A stretch of DNA of 64,000 nt from Pantoea sp. IMH (GTDB lineage Bacteria > Pseudomonadota > Gammaproteobacteria > Enterobacterales > Enterobacteriaceae), in the NCBI RefSeq assembly GCF_000599885.1, contig NZ_JFGT01000004.1:310001-374000 (forward strand), given 5' to 3'. The notes below the pieces were generated by a model. The model saw nothing but the letters and a program-made list of their open reading frames with translations. It was not told the origin of the DNA and did not search any database. Numbering within the stretch: position 1 is the stretch's first letter; each line of letters begins with the position of its first letter. This document shows, piece after piece, positions 9,188 to 17,178 of this stretch. A program made the translations under genes and the position numbers.

Positions 9188-9937
9188 TTACTCCTCTCGC
9201 AACAGGTCAACGTAGCGGCGGGTGACCGCGACCAGATCGTCACCTTCCAGCGGAAACTCAATTCCGCGAGGCACCGCCGGCGGAAGAAGATTCAGGGTTT
9301 CACGCCACAGGCTATCAGCCTCATCCAGCGCAACGGCGCGCCATCCTTCACCTTGTGGCACCGCCGCCTTAACGTGAATATAGCTGACGGCGGCGCTGAG
9401 TTCTCTGGCGGCGGCCAGCGGATCATCGCCTACCCAGAGCCAGTTCCCCATATCGAAGGTGATGCCACAGCGGCTCAGCGCTTCTCCGCCTTCTGTAAGG
9501 AAAGCTTTCATCGCGGAGAGCTTGCCGCACGCTGTCTGGTCGTTTTCCACTACGAGCTGAAGAGCATGAGAAGCCAGCTTGTTACGCAGGCCGGTAAAGC
9601 CAAAGCCACGAGGATAGTTTCCCAGTGCATACTTCAGACACCTGGCCTGTAATTGCTCCGCTTCCTCAAGATGGCGATCCAGTTCAGGATTAAGCTGCCC
9701 TTCGTCGGTAAACAGCGCTTCGGGGACGGAGTAGTAGGCCACCAGACTGGCGTCAGCGATGGTGTGGCCCAGTCCGGTCAGGGATAGCAGCTCTTTGTCA
9801 CTGAACAGTTCCCGGCGAATTTCAATACCCTGTGCGCCAGCAGCGGCGATAATCGGTATCACCGCCTGCTGCCCTCCCAGCGCGTTAATCCGGTCGCGCC
9901 CGTAGGCCGCCGTTACCACAATCACATCTCTTTTCAT
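9188..9937 (-). CDS. kguE: TIM-barrel sugar isomerase/epimerase (KguE-like)
   Basis: A 249-residue protein of the xylose-isomerase-like TIM-barrel (AP endonuclease 2) superfamily, first gene of the operon. Metal-site candidates are the Glu in IEIRREL, the Glu of LQLVVEND, the Asp in FDMGNW and the Glu of IEFPLEGD. The start at 9937 has a GGGAGAAG ribosome site and places the operator 46 nt upstream; the frame remains open to 10093, but that extension would run through the operator. The function of KguE is not firmly established in any organism; epimerase or isomerase activity is inferred from the fold. Confidence 0.85.
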   Translation of the reverse strand: MKRDVIVVTAAYGRDRINALGGQQAVIPIIAAAGAQGIEIRRELFSDKELLSLTGLGHTIADASLVAYYSVPEALFTDEGQLNPELDRHLEEAEQLQARCLKYALGNYPRGFGFTGLRNKLASHALQLVVENDQTACGKLSAMKAFLTEGGEALSRCGITFDMGNWLWVGDDPLAAARELSAAVSYIHVKAAVPQGEGWRAVALDEADSLWRETLNLLPPAVPRGIEFPLEGDDLVAVTRRYVDLLREE

Positions 9938-9983
9938 CTGCTTCTCCCGGCGCTTTCCGCCACTGCATGCTAAAAACGGTAGA

Positions 9984-9997
9984 TGGAACCGGTTCCA
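9984..9997. promoter_or_regulatory. PtxS-like operator of the kgu operon
   Basis: TGGAACCGGTTCCA is a perfect 14-bp palindrome just upstream of the kguE start. It differs at two symmetric positions from the known Pseudomonas PtxS operator TGAAACCGGTTTCA. A LacI-family gene with the PtxS position lies directly upstream, so this is the likely repressor site, relieved by 2-ketogluconate. Confidence 0.8.
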
Positions 9998-10140
9998 AAG
10001 CAAAGGAGCAGCTGCTGTTTTTATGATCCTGTTCACGATGTAAAAAATTTGTTTTAAGACAAAGGCTGAAAAATGGCGGGTGAAGGACGACATCAGGGCG
10101 CTGTTGAAACGATTAAGGGGAAGGATGCTCTACAGTGAAA

Positions 10141-10213
10141 AGCGTAAAGGCAATGGACCCGCGACTGGCCCGGCTGCCTCTGTACAGAGTGATGGCCGAT
10201 CGCACTTTACGCT
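10141..10213. repeat. 9-bp inverted repeat in the regulator-operon gap
   Basis: AGCGTAAAG (10141-10149) and CTTTACGCT (10205-10213) are exact inverted copies about 55 nt apart in the gap between the LacI gene and kguE. No T run or ORF is associated. It could be a secondary regulator site or the base of an RNA structure. Confidence 0.4.
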
Positions 10214-10299
10214 ACGGCCTTCGTTGATATTCTGACGAACGGCACGACGGGCTGCTAACCGGCCTGGCGCCTTCAGGCTGAGTTATGCTGGCCGCAGCG

Positions 10300-11325
10300 T
10301 TACTCTACCGCCATCGTCGATTTTCTGACGATCAGTTCGCCGGAAAAGACCTGTTCCTGAGGCGGCGTGTCGTCACCTTCGATGCGTTTGATGACCTGCT
10401 CCAGCGCGGAATAGCCAATCTGCCGGGTAGGCTGTTTCAGCGTGGTGATACCGACGCCTGCCAGTTCAGACCAGTCCAGCTCGTCAAAGCCCAGCAGGCC
10501 GAGATCGCTTCCCCAGGTCAGGCCCAGTCGCCGCAGCGAGCGGGCAACCTGCAGCGTCAGCGCACCGTTAACCACCAGCACAGCACAGCGTCGCCCGGCA
10601 TTACGCTGCGTGTAATCCTTCAAAACGGCATCAAGCCCTGCCGGATCGTTGATGGCCACTTCAACCTGTGCAGCCTCGCGTGCGGGATGCTGCGCCATGA
10701 CAGTGTGAAAACCCTCCAGTCTCTCATGGCGGGTGTTGACCAGGCCCAGCGGCTCGGTGACGAACAGGATCGACTGAAAGTCCCGATCGATAAGATGCTG
10801 TGTCACCTGGATACCGGCTTCCCGGTTATCCAGTCCCACCACGTCACAGCTAAAATCCGGGATTTTACGGTCAATCAGCACCATCGGCAGCAGCGACTGC
10901 TGGAGATGACTCAGCGCCTCTTCACGCATCCCCACGGCGTTAACCACAATCCCTTCAACCTGATAACTGCTCAGCAGATTAAGGTAGTGCTGTTCCTGAT
11001 CCACTTCGTTATTGGTATTACACATCAGCAGGGTAAAGCCCTGGGCCCGGCAGGCGGCCTCGATGCCGCTCATCACTTCCACCGAATAGGGATTGGTGAT
11101 ATCGGCGATAATCAGTCCTATCAGCCGGGTACGGCCACGCTTCAGCCCGCGCGCCATCTGGCTGGGGCGATAGTCCAGCTCGGCGATAGCCGTCTCGATG
11201 CGCTGCCGGAGGCTGGCGGAAAGGACATGCTGCTCACCGTTCAGAAAGCGCGATACGCTGGTTTTGCCGGTATTTGCAGCTCTGGCAACATCGCTGATGG
11301 TGGCGCGTGCGGCCTTGCGGTTCAT
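10300..11325 (-). CDS. ptxS: LacI-family repressor (PtxS-like)
   Basis: A 341-residue regulator with an N-terminal helix-turn-helix (TISDVARAANTGKTSVSRFL, about 9-28), hinge helix near PSQMARGLKRG and a periplasmic-binding-protein-like effector domain starting at RLIGLIIADITNPY. Encoded immediately upstream of the kgu-type operon on the same strand. By position, length and the adjacent TGGAACCGGTTCCA palindrome it corresponds to PtxS, the 2-ketogluconate-responsive repressor of Pseudomonas. The symbol is by context; GntR-type regulators have the same architecture. Confidence 0.85.
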   Translation of the reverse strand: MNRKAARATISDVARAANTGKTSVSRFLNGEQHVLSASLRQRIETAIAELDYRPSQMARGLKRGRTRLIGLIIADITNPYSVEVMSGIEAACRAQGFTLLMCNTNNEVDQEQHYLNLLSSYQVEGIVVNAVGMREEALSHLQQSLLPMVLIDRKIPDFSCDVVGLDNREAGIQVTQHLIDRDFQSILFVTEPLGLVNTRHERLEGFHTVMAQHPAREAAQVEVAINDPAGLDAVLKDYTQRNAGRRCAVLVVNGALTLQVARSLRRLGLTWGSDLGLLGFDELDWSELAGVGITTLKQPTRQIGYSALEQVIKRIEGDDTPPQEQVFSGELIVRKSTMAVE

Positions 11326-11502
11326 AGCGATCCTTGAATAGTAACGGAGAAGAAGGTGGAGCCTCAGCTATCACTGGTCCTGTTTCTGAAAAGCACGGAG
11401 ACAGTGCGTGACGGGAACCATCATAAAACATAAGTGGCGTTCCGCCCATCTCTGTCACGCTGGCTGACAGCAGTGAAAAAGCGGCTCGGGCAAAGAGAAG
11501 CA

Positions 11503-11526
11503 GCCGGACCTGGAGGAAGGTCCGGC
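11503..11526 (-). terminator. Terminator hairpin downstream of yiaD
   Basis: GCCGGACCT (11503-11511) and AGGTCCGGC (11518-11526) form a 9-bp stem with a 6-nt loop 13 nt after the yiaD stop. The minus-strand tail is pyrimidine-rich rather than a clean U run. Confidence 0.7.
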
Positions 11527-11538
11527 AGAAAAAGAGGC

Positions 11539-12198
11539 TTACAGCGGGCTGAGGGTAATTTCCACGCGACGGTTCTGCGCTTTGCCGGCTTCCGTGCTGT
11601 TAGTCGCAATCGGATTATCCGGGCCCATGCCGCTGGTACGGATGCGGTTAGCGGCCACGCCCTGGGTGATCAGCGCGCTGCCGACGCTGTCAGCACGCTG
11701 CTGGGAAAGCGTCATATTCAGCTGGCGCGTACCGGTGCTGTCCGTATAACCTGTGATATTTACAGCGGTTTTTGGATACTCTTTAAGCACCATCGCCACA
11801 CCGCTCAGGGTGTTGGCACCGGCAGGCTTGAGGGTGCTGCTGCTGCTGTCGAAGGTAACGTTGTTAGGCATATTCAAAATGATGTTATCGCCCTGACGGG
11901 TGACGCTGACGCCGGTACCGCGCATTTTCTCACGCAGCTTCGCTTCCTGCACATCCATATAGTAACCTGCGCCGCCGCCGAGTGCCGCACCAGCCGCTGC
12001 GCCGATCAGCGCACCTTTGCCGCGATCCTTTTTAGAGGAAGAGAGTACGCCAACACCCGCGCCGAGAGCCGCACCAAGGCCTGCGCCGATGCCAGATTTA
12101 CCGGCTTCGCGCTCGCCGGTGTAAGGATTAGTTGTACAGCCTGCCAGGGCAACAGTACCGCTCAGGATCAGAGCAAGGGTAACGGAGCGCTTTTTCAT
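11539..12198 (-). CDS. yiaD: OmpA-domain lipoprotein YiaD
   Basis: Outer-membrane lipoprotein of 219 residues. The signal sequence ends in the lipobox LAGC (Cys about 20). A glycine-zipper segment follows (GIGAGLGAALGAGVGV and GALIGAAAGAALGGGAGYYMD, about 36-80), then an OmpA-like peptidoglycan-binding domain with TGYTDSTG and NRRVEI. Matches E. coli YiaD throughout. In E. coli yiaD neighbours bisC and ghrB; here it lies between the 2-ketogluconate regulator and tag. Confidence 0.96.
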   Translation of the reverse strand: MKKRSVTLALILSGTVALAGCTTNPYTGEREAGKSGIGAGLGAALGAGVGVLSSSKKDRGKGALIGAAAGAALGGGAGYYMDVQEAKLREKMRGTGVSVTRQGDNIILNMPNNVTFDSSSSTLKPAGANTLSGVAMVLKEYPKTAVNITGYTDSTGTRQLNMTLSQQRADSVGSALITQGVAANRIRTSGMGPDNPIATNSTEAGKAQNRRVEITLSPL

Positions 12199-12308
12199 GG
12201 GTTATTTCTCTCAAGTAAAACGGTGGGCATAGATGCCGTAGAAAGCTGAATTATGCCCGTGGATTGTGAGGAAATAACGTTCTAAAAGTCTGAAATTGTA
12301 AAGATAAG

Positions 12309-12875
12309 CTATTTCTGATTGTCGGCATGACAAAAACAGTCGGTGGTGTGGTCAATAATCAGACCGCAAGCCTGCATAAATGAGTAACAGGTGGTCGTAC
12401 CAACGAATTTAAAACCCCGCTTTTTCAGCGCCTTCGACAGGGCGTCAGATACCGGGCTGAAGGTCGGCGCGGCCCGGTAATCTGCAAAGCAATGGCGCTG
12501 CGGCGAATGGTCAACAAATGCCCAGACAAAATCACTGAAGGACTCTCCCTCTCTCTCCATCGCCTGCAGGGCGCGGGCGTTGGCGATAATGGCATTAATT
12601 TTTCCGCGATGACGAATGATACCGCTGTCCTGCATCAGCCTTTCCACGTCCGCCTCACTCATTTGCGCCACTCTCTGTGGGGCAAACTGGTGGAAGGCCC
12701 GGCGATAATTTTCCCGTTTCTTCAATACGGTAAGCCATGACAGCCCCGCCATCTGTCCTTCCAGGCAGAGCATTTCAAACAGAGCGCGGGTGTCAGTTAC
12801 CGGCACGCCCCACTCTTCATCATGGTAAGCCAGATAAAGGGGATCCTGTGTCACCCAGCCGCAGCGTTGCAACAT
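12309..12875 (-). CDS. tag: DNA-3-methyladenine glycosylase I (Tag)
   Basis: Constitutive base-excision repair glycosylase removing 3-methyladenine from alkylated DNA. The 188-residue protein matches E. coli Tag. Zinc ligands are present: Cys5 in QRCGW, His18 in AYHDEEWG, and the C-terminal pair in DHTTDCFC. Helix-hairpin-helix region residues LEGQMAGLSWLTVLKKRENYR are also conserved. Single-gene unit, divergent from the autotransporter gene. Confidence 0.97.
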   Translation of the reverse strand: MLQRCGWVTQDPLYLAYHDEEWGVPVTDTRALFEMLCLEGQMAGLSWLTVLKKRENYRRAFHQFAPQRVAQMSEADVERLMQDSGIIRHRGKINAIIANARALQAMEREGESFSDFVWAFVDHSPQRHCFADYRAAPTFSPVSDALSKALKKRGFKFVGTTTCYSFMQACGLIIDHTTDCFCHADNQK

Positions 12876-13012
12876 AACGTATCCTCATCAAAATTGTGGA
12901 AAAAACAGCCGGTCAGCGCTTGACGTTAGCGATCGCCAGGCAATAGTTAATCTGTTACGAAATGAACGATACAAACATCTTGCCTTATTTGCGCGCTTAT
13001 CCGGAGTCTTTC

Positions 13013-15004
13013 ATGTCAAAGAAACGCATAACGCACCGTGTGGCCTTTGGGGCGGTGTGGATCGCCAGTTCGCTCTGTGCCGTCGCGCCCGCCGCTGGCT
13101 GGGAACGGCTCTACGTGTTTGGTGACAGCCTGAGCGACAGCGGTAATAACGGTCGCTACACCTGGGATAGCGACCGGCAGCCGCTCTATGATGAAGTGCT
13201 GGCCGCGAGGATCAATCAGTCTCTTCGCCCGTCTGATGCTGGCGGGACCAACTATGCGGCCGGAAGTGCGGTGGCCGTTCCGCAGCTCAATCCTGTCGAT
13301 AACAGTGCCGATCAGGTGGCCGCCTGGCTCAGGTCGAACGGCGGAAAGGCGGAGGCTGATGGGCTGTATATTCACTGGATTGGCGGCAATGACCTGGCTG
13401 CCGCGGCGCTCAATCCGCTGAACGCGGATGAGATTGTCAGCGGCAGCGCGTTTGCGGCGGCCAGTCAGGTCAGAACGCTGCTGGCGGCCGGGGCGGATAC
13501 GGTGATTGTGCCGACCGTCCCGAACGTGGGGGCGACGCCAGCGTTGCTGGAAGCGGTGATACAGATAGGACTGGCGCCGGTAGCAACGCCGGCGCTGGCC
13601 GCCGCCTTTCAGTCGCTGAGCGGGCAGAGCACACTCACGCCGGAGTCGCGAAACAGCGCGATTCGTGAGGCGCTTTATGCCGCGACAGGCGAACTCAGCA
13701 GCGTGGAGGCGATCCGCCAGCTGGCCGCTGCGCAGCTTTATCAGGCCTGGGAGGCGCTCAGCGAGCAGGCGGCAGCGCTGACCGACAGCTATAACCAGCA
13801 GCAGGAAAACGGGCTGGCGCAGCTTCGCGGTAATATTGTGCGCGTGGACGTCAATGGACTGTTCAGGGAGGTGCTGAACGATCCGGCCCGTTACGGACTG
13901 ACCAATACGGCGGGAATGGCCTGTCCTCCCGGCGTTTCCGCCGCTGACTGCACCTCGGATATGGCTGGCTTCTCCGGGAGTCAGGCTTATTTGTTTGCCG
14001 ATCGCCTGCATCCGGGGCCGGCAACGCATCTGCTGATTGCTGACTATATCCAGTCGGTGCTGGACGCGCCTGCACAGGCGGTGGCGCTTAATCAGGCCAC
14101 GCTTGCGATGTCACGGGATGCGAGAGCGACGCTGGACAGCCGGCTTCAGCAGCAGCGGCATGGGGATAACCCACAGGGATCGCTCAGCGTGTACGGCGGC
14201 TATGCCGGACAGCACTACGACTATGCGGATAACCGGACGGCGGGCGAAGGTAACGCCACCACCCATAATCTGACGCTGGGCGTGGATTATCAGCTCACCG
14301 ACGCCTGGCTGGTCGGCGCCCTGATCTCCGGCTCTGACGACAACCAGCATCCCACACCGCGCTACGACTATAAAATGCGCGGCTGGCTGGCGTCAGCCTA
14401 CAGCGAACTGACGCTCTTTGAGCAGGGCTGGATAAACGCAGACGTGCAGTTCGCCTCGGTAAATTATGAGGATATCAGACGCAGCGTCGTGCTGGGTCCG
14501 GCAACGCGCACCGAAAAAGGTGAAACGGAAGGTACCCAGGTGGGCGGCCGCGTGACGGCGGGCTGGGATATCCCGGTGGGATCGCGGGTAACGACAGGGC
14601 CGGTGGTGCAGTATGCGCTGGATTACAGCTCGGTAAACGGCTATCAGGAGCAGGGCGAAAGCAGTACCGCGATGCGCTTTAACGATCAGAACGCTCATTC
14701 TCAGATCGGTACCGCGGGCTGGCGGGTCGATTCCCGCTTCGGCTGGATCAACCCCTGGGCAGAGGTCACCTATAACCACCAGTTTGGCGATAACGTCTGG
14801 CGGGCTGGCGGCGGACTGAAATCGACGCAAACCTCCTTTACGCGGGAGGTGGCCGGACAGGACAGCGACTGGATGAACGTTTCGGTCGGTGCGCATGTCC
14901 CGCTGGGAGAGACGGTCTCCGCTTTTGCGTCAGCCTCACAAACGGGCGGTCTGAGCTCCGGCGAGCAGTTTATGTATAACCTCGGCATCAGCGCGCAATT
15001 TTAA
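13013..15004 (+). CDS. GDSL-lipase/esterase autotransporter
   Basis: A 663-residue surface esterase of the EstA/ApeE type. A signal peptide ends near AVAPAAG. The passenger is an SGNH hydrolase: block I FGDSLSDSGNN with the catalytic Ser, block III GGND, and block V DRLHPGPATH with the Asp/His pair (about residue 335). The last roughly 280 residues form an autotransporter beta-barrel ending in the aromatic LGISAQF. The start at 13013 has a GGAG site; an in-frame ATG at 12962 would add 17 residues before the signal peptide. Substrate unknown; homologues cleave short-chain fatty-acid esters at the cell surface. Confidence 0.92.
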   Translation: MSKKRITHRVAFGAVWIASSLCAVAPAAGWERLYVFGDSLSDSGNNGRYTWDSDRQPLYDEVLAARINQSLRPSDAGGTNYAAGSAVAVPQLNPVDNSADQVAAWLRSNGGKAEADGLYIHWIGGNDLAAAALNPLNADEIVSGSAFAAASQVRTLLAAGADTVIVPTVPNVGATPALLEAVIQIGLAPVATPALAAAFQSLSGQSTLTPESRNSAIREALYAATGELSSVEAIRQLAAAQLYQAWEALSEQAAALTDSYNQQQENGLAQLRGNIVRVDVNGLFREVLNDPARYGLTNTAGMACPPGVSAADCTSDMAGFSGSQAYLFADRLHPGPATHLLIADYIQSVLDAPAQAVALNQATLAMSRDARATLDSRLQQQRHGDNPQGSLSVYGGYAGQHYDYADNRTAGEGNATTHNLTLGVDYQLTDAWLVGALISGSDDNQHPTPRYDYKMRGWLASAYSELTLFEQGWINADVQFASVNYEDIRRSVVLGPATRTEKGETEGTQVGGRVTAGWDIPVGSRVTTGPVVQYALDYSSVNGYQEQGESSTAMRFNDQNAHSQIGTAGWRVDSRFGWINPWAEVTYNHQFGDNVWRAGGGLKSTQTSFTREVAGQDSDWMNVSVGAHVPLGETVSAFASASQTGGLSSGEQFMYNLGISAQF

Positions 15005-15022
15005 TCCGTATTCTTTACGTCA

Positions 15023-15053
15023 CGGCGGCATAAAAGGGAGGTTTATGCCGCCG
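15023..15053. terminator. Terminator-like hairpin after the autotransporter gene
   Basis: CGGCGGCATAAA (15023-15034) pairs perfectly with TTTATGCCGCCG (15042-15053), a 12-bp stem with a 7-nt loop. The T tract on the plus strand is short. It lies between the convergent autotransporter gene and the torCA remnant. Confidence 0.7.
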
Positions 15054-15085
15054 TTAACTGAGCCTGAAGCGCCTGGCTGGCGGGA

Positions 15086-15325
15086 TCAGGCTGCGCCGTG
15101 TGGAACGCTATGCGCGCTGTTGACCGGTGCCTCTCCCTGAAACCGTTCGATATCCAGCTGCGCCATATGGCCACAATTTCCCTGCGCCAGCTGGGAGGAG
15201 CCGATATCAAAGGTCAGGCAGTTAACATTGCCATTTTTGCACAGCGTGCCGGGCTGGGTGGGATCGGCAGGGTCGTACCACGCCCCTTCGCTGATGCGCA
15301 CCACGCCGGGCCGGATATCCTCAAA
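15086..15325 (-). pseudogene. torA C-terminal remnant (TMAO/biotin-sulfoxide reductase family)
   Basis: In the minus frame running to the stop at 15086, the peptide contains [35 protein letters not shown] and LDIERFQG. This is the conserved C-terminal tail of TorA/BisC-type molybdopterin oxidoreductases (the LTLDIGTSKLAQ region). The preceding 700 or so residues are absent. It is fused out of frame to the torC fragment, so most of torA and the 3' part of torC were deleted together. Confidence 0.85.
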
Positions 15326-15972
15326 GGTTGGGTATGAATAGCATAAAGCGTGCCTGACGCTGCGGTCGTCGCGGCGGCAAGCGTTGCCAGCTGGCCTGCT
15401 CCGGCAGCGTTACGCTCACGCATATCCGGCAGAATATGTGCCACGCCACGATGGCAGTCGATGCAGGTATCGCCCGCTTTGATCGCCACAGGGTGAGCCT
15501 TACGCGCCTCTGGCCGCTGCGCCAGAATATCCATCGCGTCGTAGCTGTGGCAGCTGCGGCAGGTGGCTGAGTCGTTGGCCTTCAGGGTCTTCCAGACGGA
15601 TTCCGCCATCGCCAGCTTGTGCGCATTGTATTGCTCTTCGGTAGCGATCTTTCCGGTAAGTTCGCCGTAAATATCTTTTACTGCACCTATTTTGGTGGTC
15701 AGATACGCCAGTGGCTGACCGGGTATATGGCAATCGGCGCATTCGGCACGGATACCGGCATGATTTTGATAGTGTATGCTCCCCTGATACTCCGCCATCG
15801 GCCTTTCCATACTGTGGCAGGAGACGCAAAAGGCAGTATCACTGGTTTTATGCAGAAGAGTGACGCTGCCTGCCACGGCGAGCAGCCCAATCACTATTCC
15901 CAGTAAAATCAGCGCTATCCCGCGCCATCCCCGGAGCCATCTGAAGCGGCCCCCTTTCCTGAGTGAGTCCAT
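15214..15972 (-). pseudogene. TorC-like tetraheme cytochrome, C-terminally truncated
   Basis: Membrane-anchored NapC/NirT/TorC cytochrome fragment. An N-terminal membrane helix (about 17-42) is followed by four CxxCH haem sites at Cys49, Cys78, Cys138 and Cys170, closely matching TorC/TorY ([31 protein letters not shown]). Homology stops near residue 216 ([10 protein letters not shown]). The remaining 36 residues are the torA tail read in another frame, and the TorC C-terminal domain with its fifth haem is missing. The tetraheme module itself looks intact and could still pass electrons, but the partner reductase is gone. Confidence 0.85.
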
Positions 15973-16472
15973 AACTGCTCCTGTATTCCCGTTTTTCTCG
16001 TTTTTATAAAAAGCAGCCCGTTATCCCACACAAGCTGAGAGGTTTTTTTGTGGTTAATCAATATGAAGGTGATGCCTGCCACTAAAGGAGTAAAAATGCG
16101 AAGCGCGTCGGGCGGGAGGATGTTTTCAGGGAAGGCAATGACAGTGAGGCGGAAACGCATGCTAAAAATAAATTCAGATGATTTTTATTACCCGAATTCT
16201 TTGCAAATGCATACAGATTGACGTTGATCGAATTACTGCATTTATTAACGCGAAGACGTTAAACGCGCTTCTAAACTGACTTCATGAGAAGAGAAAAGCA
16301 CCTTTGCCTGATACGTACACAGAATCTTTTTCAGTAGCCACCATGTCTGCTTTTAACGTATTGGATAATTAGCTATGCACTTGTGCTGGAAGAAACCGAA
16401 TATGGTGCGATCAATTTTAAAAATAAAAAAAGAACAGATTTATATACCTTTCGTATTTTAAACTAAGCGGGT
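15973..16472. other. Intergenic region, accessory boundary
   Basis: About 500 bp without a recognisable gene. The left part should hold the promoter of the torC remnant. From about 16170 the sequence becomes AT-rich, marking the approach to the orphan-Hcp cassette. No repeat or attachment site was identified. Confidence 0.4.
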
Positions 16473-16937
16473 ATGATGAGCGAAAAGGAATAGTCATTAG
16501 CACGGAGCATTAAAACCTACTTTGAAGAAATATTTAAATACAAGACATCCGATCAAATAGACCATATTAAACAGAAACTCATGGCTGTAAATATCCATAT
16601 TGCCGCAAACTACCTCACAAACGCCGGGTTCACTTTAGCAGCAGCATCGTCCGTCGCCCTCGGCATGAATCTGAATCTTGAAATCAGCGCACTGGCAGGC
16701 GGATGGGCTGCAAGGGGAATCGCGACGGCTGGCATCTATGGCGTCGTTCAGAAAGCAGCAGATAGTGCCCATCGCCTTTACGTCACTTACCCCTCCTATT
16801 ACGCGGCACTATATGCGCAAGAATTGGAAATGATGTATTTCCTGTTAGAGCCATTTTTTGAGCGGGCTAAGGCGCTTAAAGCAGAGTGGGCATCAGATAG
16901 TGATATTGCAGACATCATCGCCAGGATGATTCGATAA
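16473..16937 (+). pseudogene. Hcp-cassette helical protein, copy A, 5'-degraded
   Basis: The ATG at 16581 gives a 118-residue protein, but the same frame is open back to an amber codon at 16491, and before it lie ATG ATG AGC GAA AAG GAA from 16473. The frame between (ARSIKTYFEEIFKY...DHIKQKL) reads as real protein, so the gene is probably 5'-truncated or interrupted by the stop. The C-terminal half shares the block YYAALYAQELEMMYFLLEPF with the 237-residue protein at 42538-43251. Hydrophobic, Ala/Gly-rich helices lie around 33-70 of the 118-residue form. No function is known to me. It starts the three-gene unit with the small membrane protein and Hcp. Confidence 0.65.
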
Positions 16938-16939
16938 CC

Positions 16940-17128
16940 ATGATAAATTTAATCAAAAGATTCTTTAAGAGAATGTTCAAATCATTATTTTCGATGTACG
17001 GCCCCGCATTACTCACGCTCGTGTTCGCAGTCGTCCTGGTGCAATTTTTCCCTGATGGACCTTTATGGCCTGTACCTATATTTCTCTTATTCATGCTGGT
17101 TATATTTGGTCGCTATGTGAAATGGTGA
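16940..17128 (+). CDS. Small two-helix membrane protein, Hcp cassette copy A
   Basis: A 62-residue protein starting 2 nt after the previous stop. A basic N-terminus (KRFFKRMFK) precedes two hydrophobic segments (about 20-37 and 43-58), with a basic C-terminal end. Its counterpart at 43244-43429 has the same position, length and layout. Candidate immunity protein for the upstream helical protein, by analogy with other cassettes; this is inference. It is not a family I recognise. Confidence 0.65.
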   Translation: MINLIKRFFKRMFKSLFSMYGPALLTLVFAVVLVQFFPDGPLWPVPIFLLFMLVIFGRYVKW

Positions 17129-17178
17129 AATTCTGAAATATGACGTTCTCTGGAATTTATTTATAAGGAAATAATAGT

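Noticed and set aside
10285-11337. Long plus-strand frame (350 codons) over the LacI gene
   Set aside because: It is antisense to the PtxS-like repressor, whose HTH and effector domain are unmistakable; the long opposite frame is a codon-bias effect of GC-rich DNA.
13016-14029. Minus-strand frame of 337 codons over the autotransporter gene
   Set aside because: Antisense to the SGNH passenger domain; Arg-rich composition and no homology features.
15086-15304. Stand-alone 72-residue gene from GTG 15304
   Set aside because: The sequence is the tail of TorA, lacking any independent start signals, so it is treated as a remnant.
16173-17178. Complete T6SS locus
   Set aside because: Only Hcp and possible cargo genes are present; no TssB/C sheath, ClpV, VgrG or TssJLM genes occur in the window.
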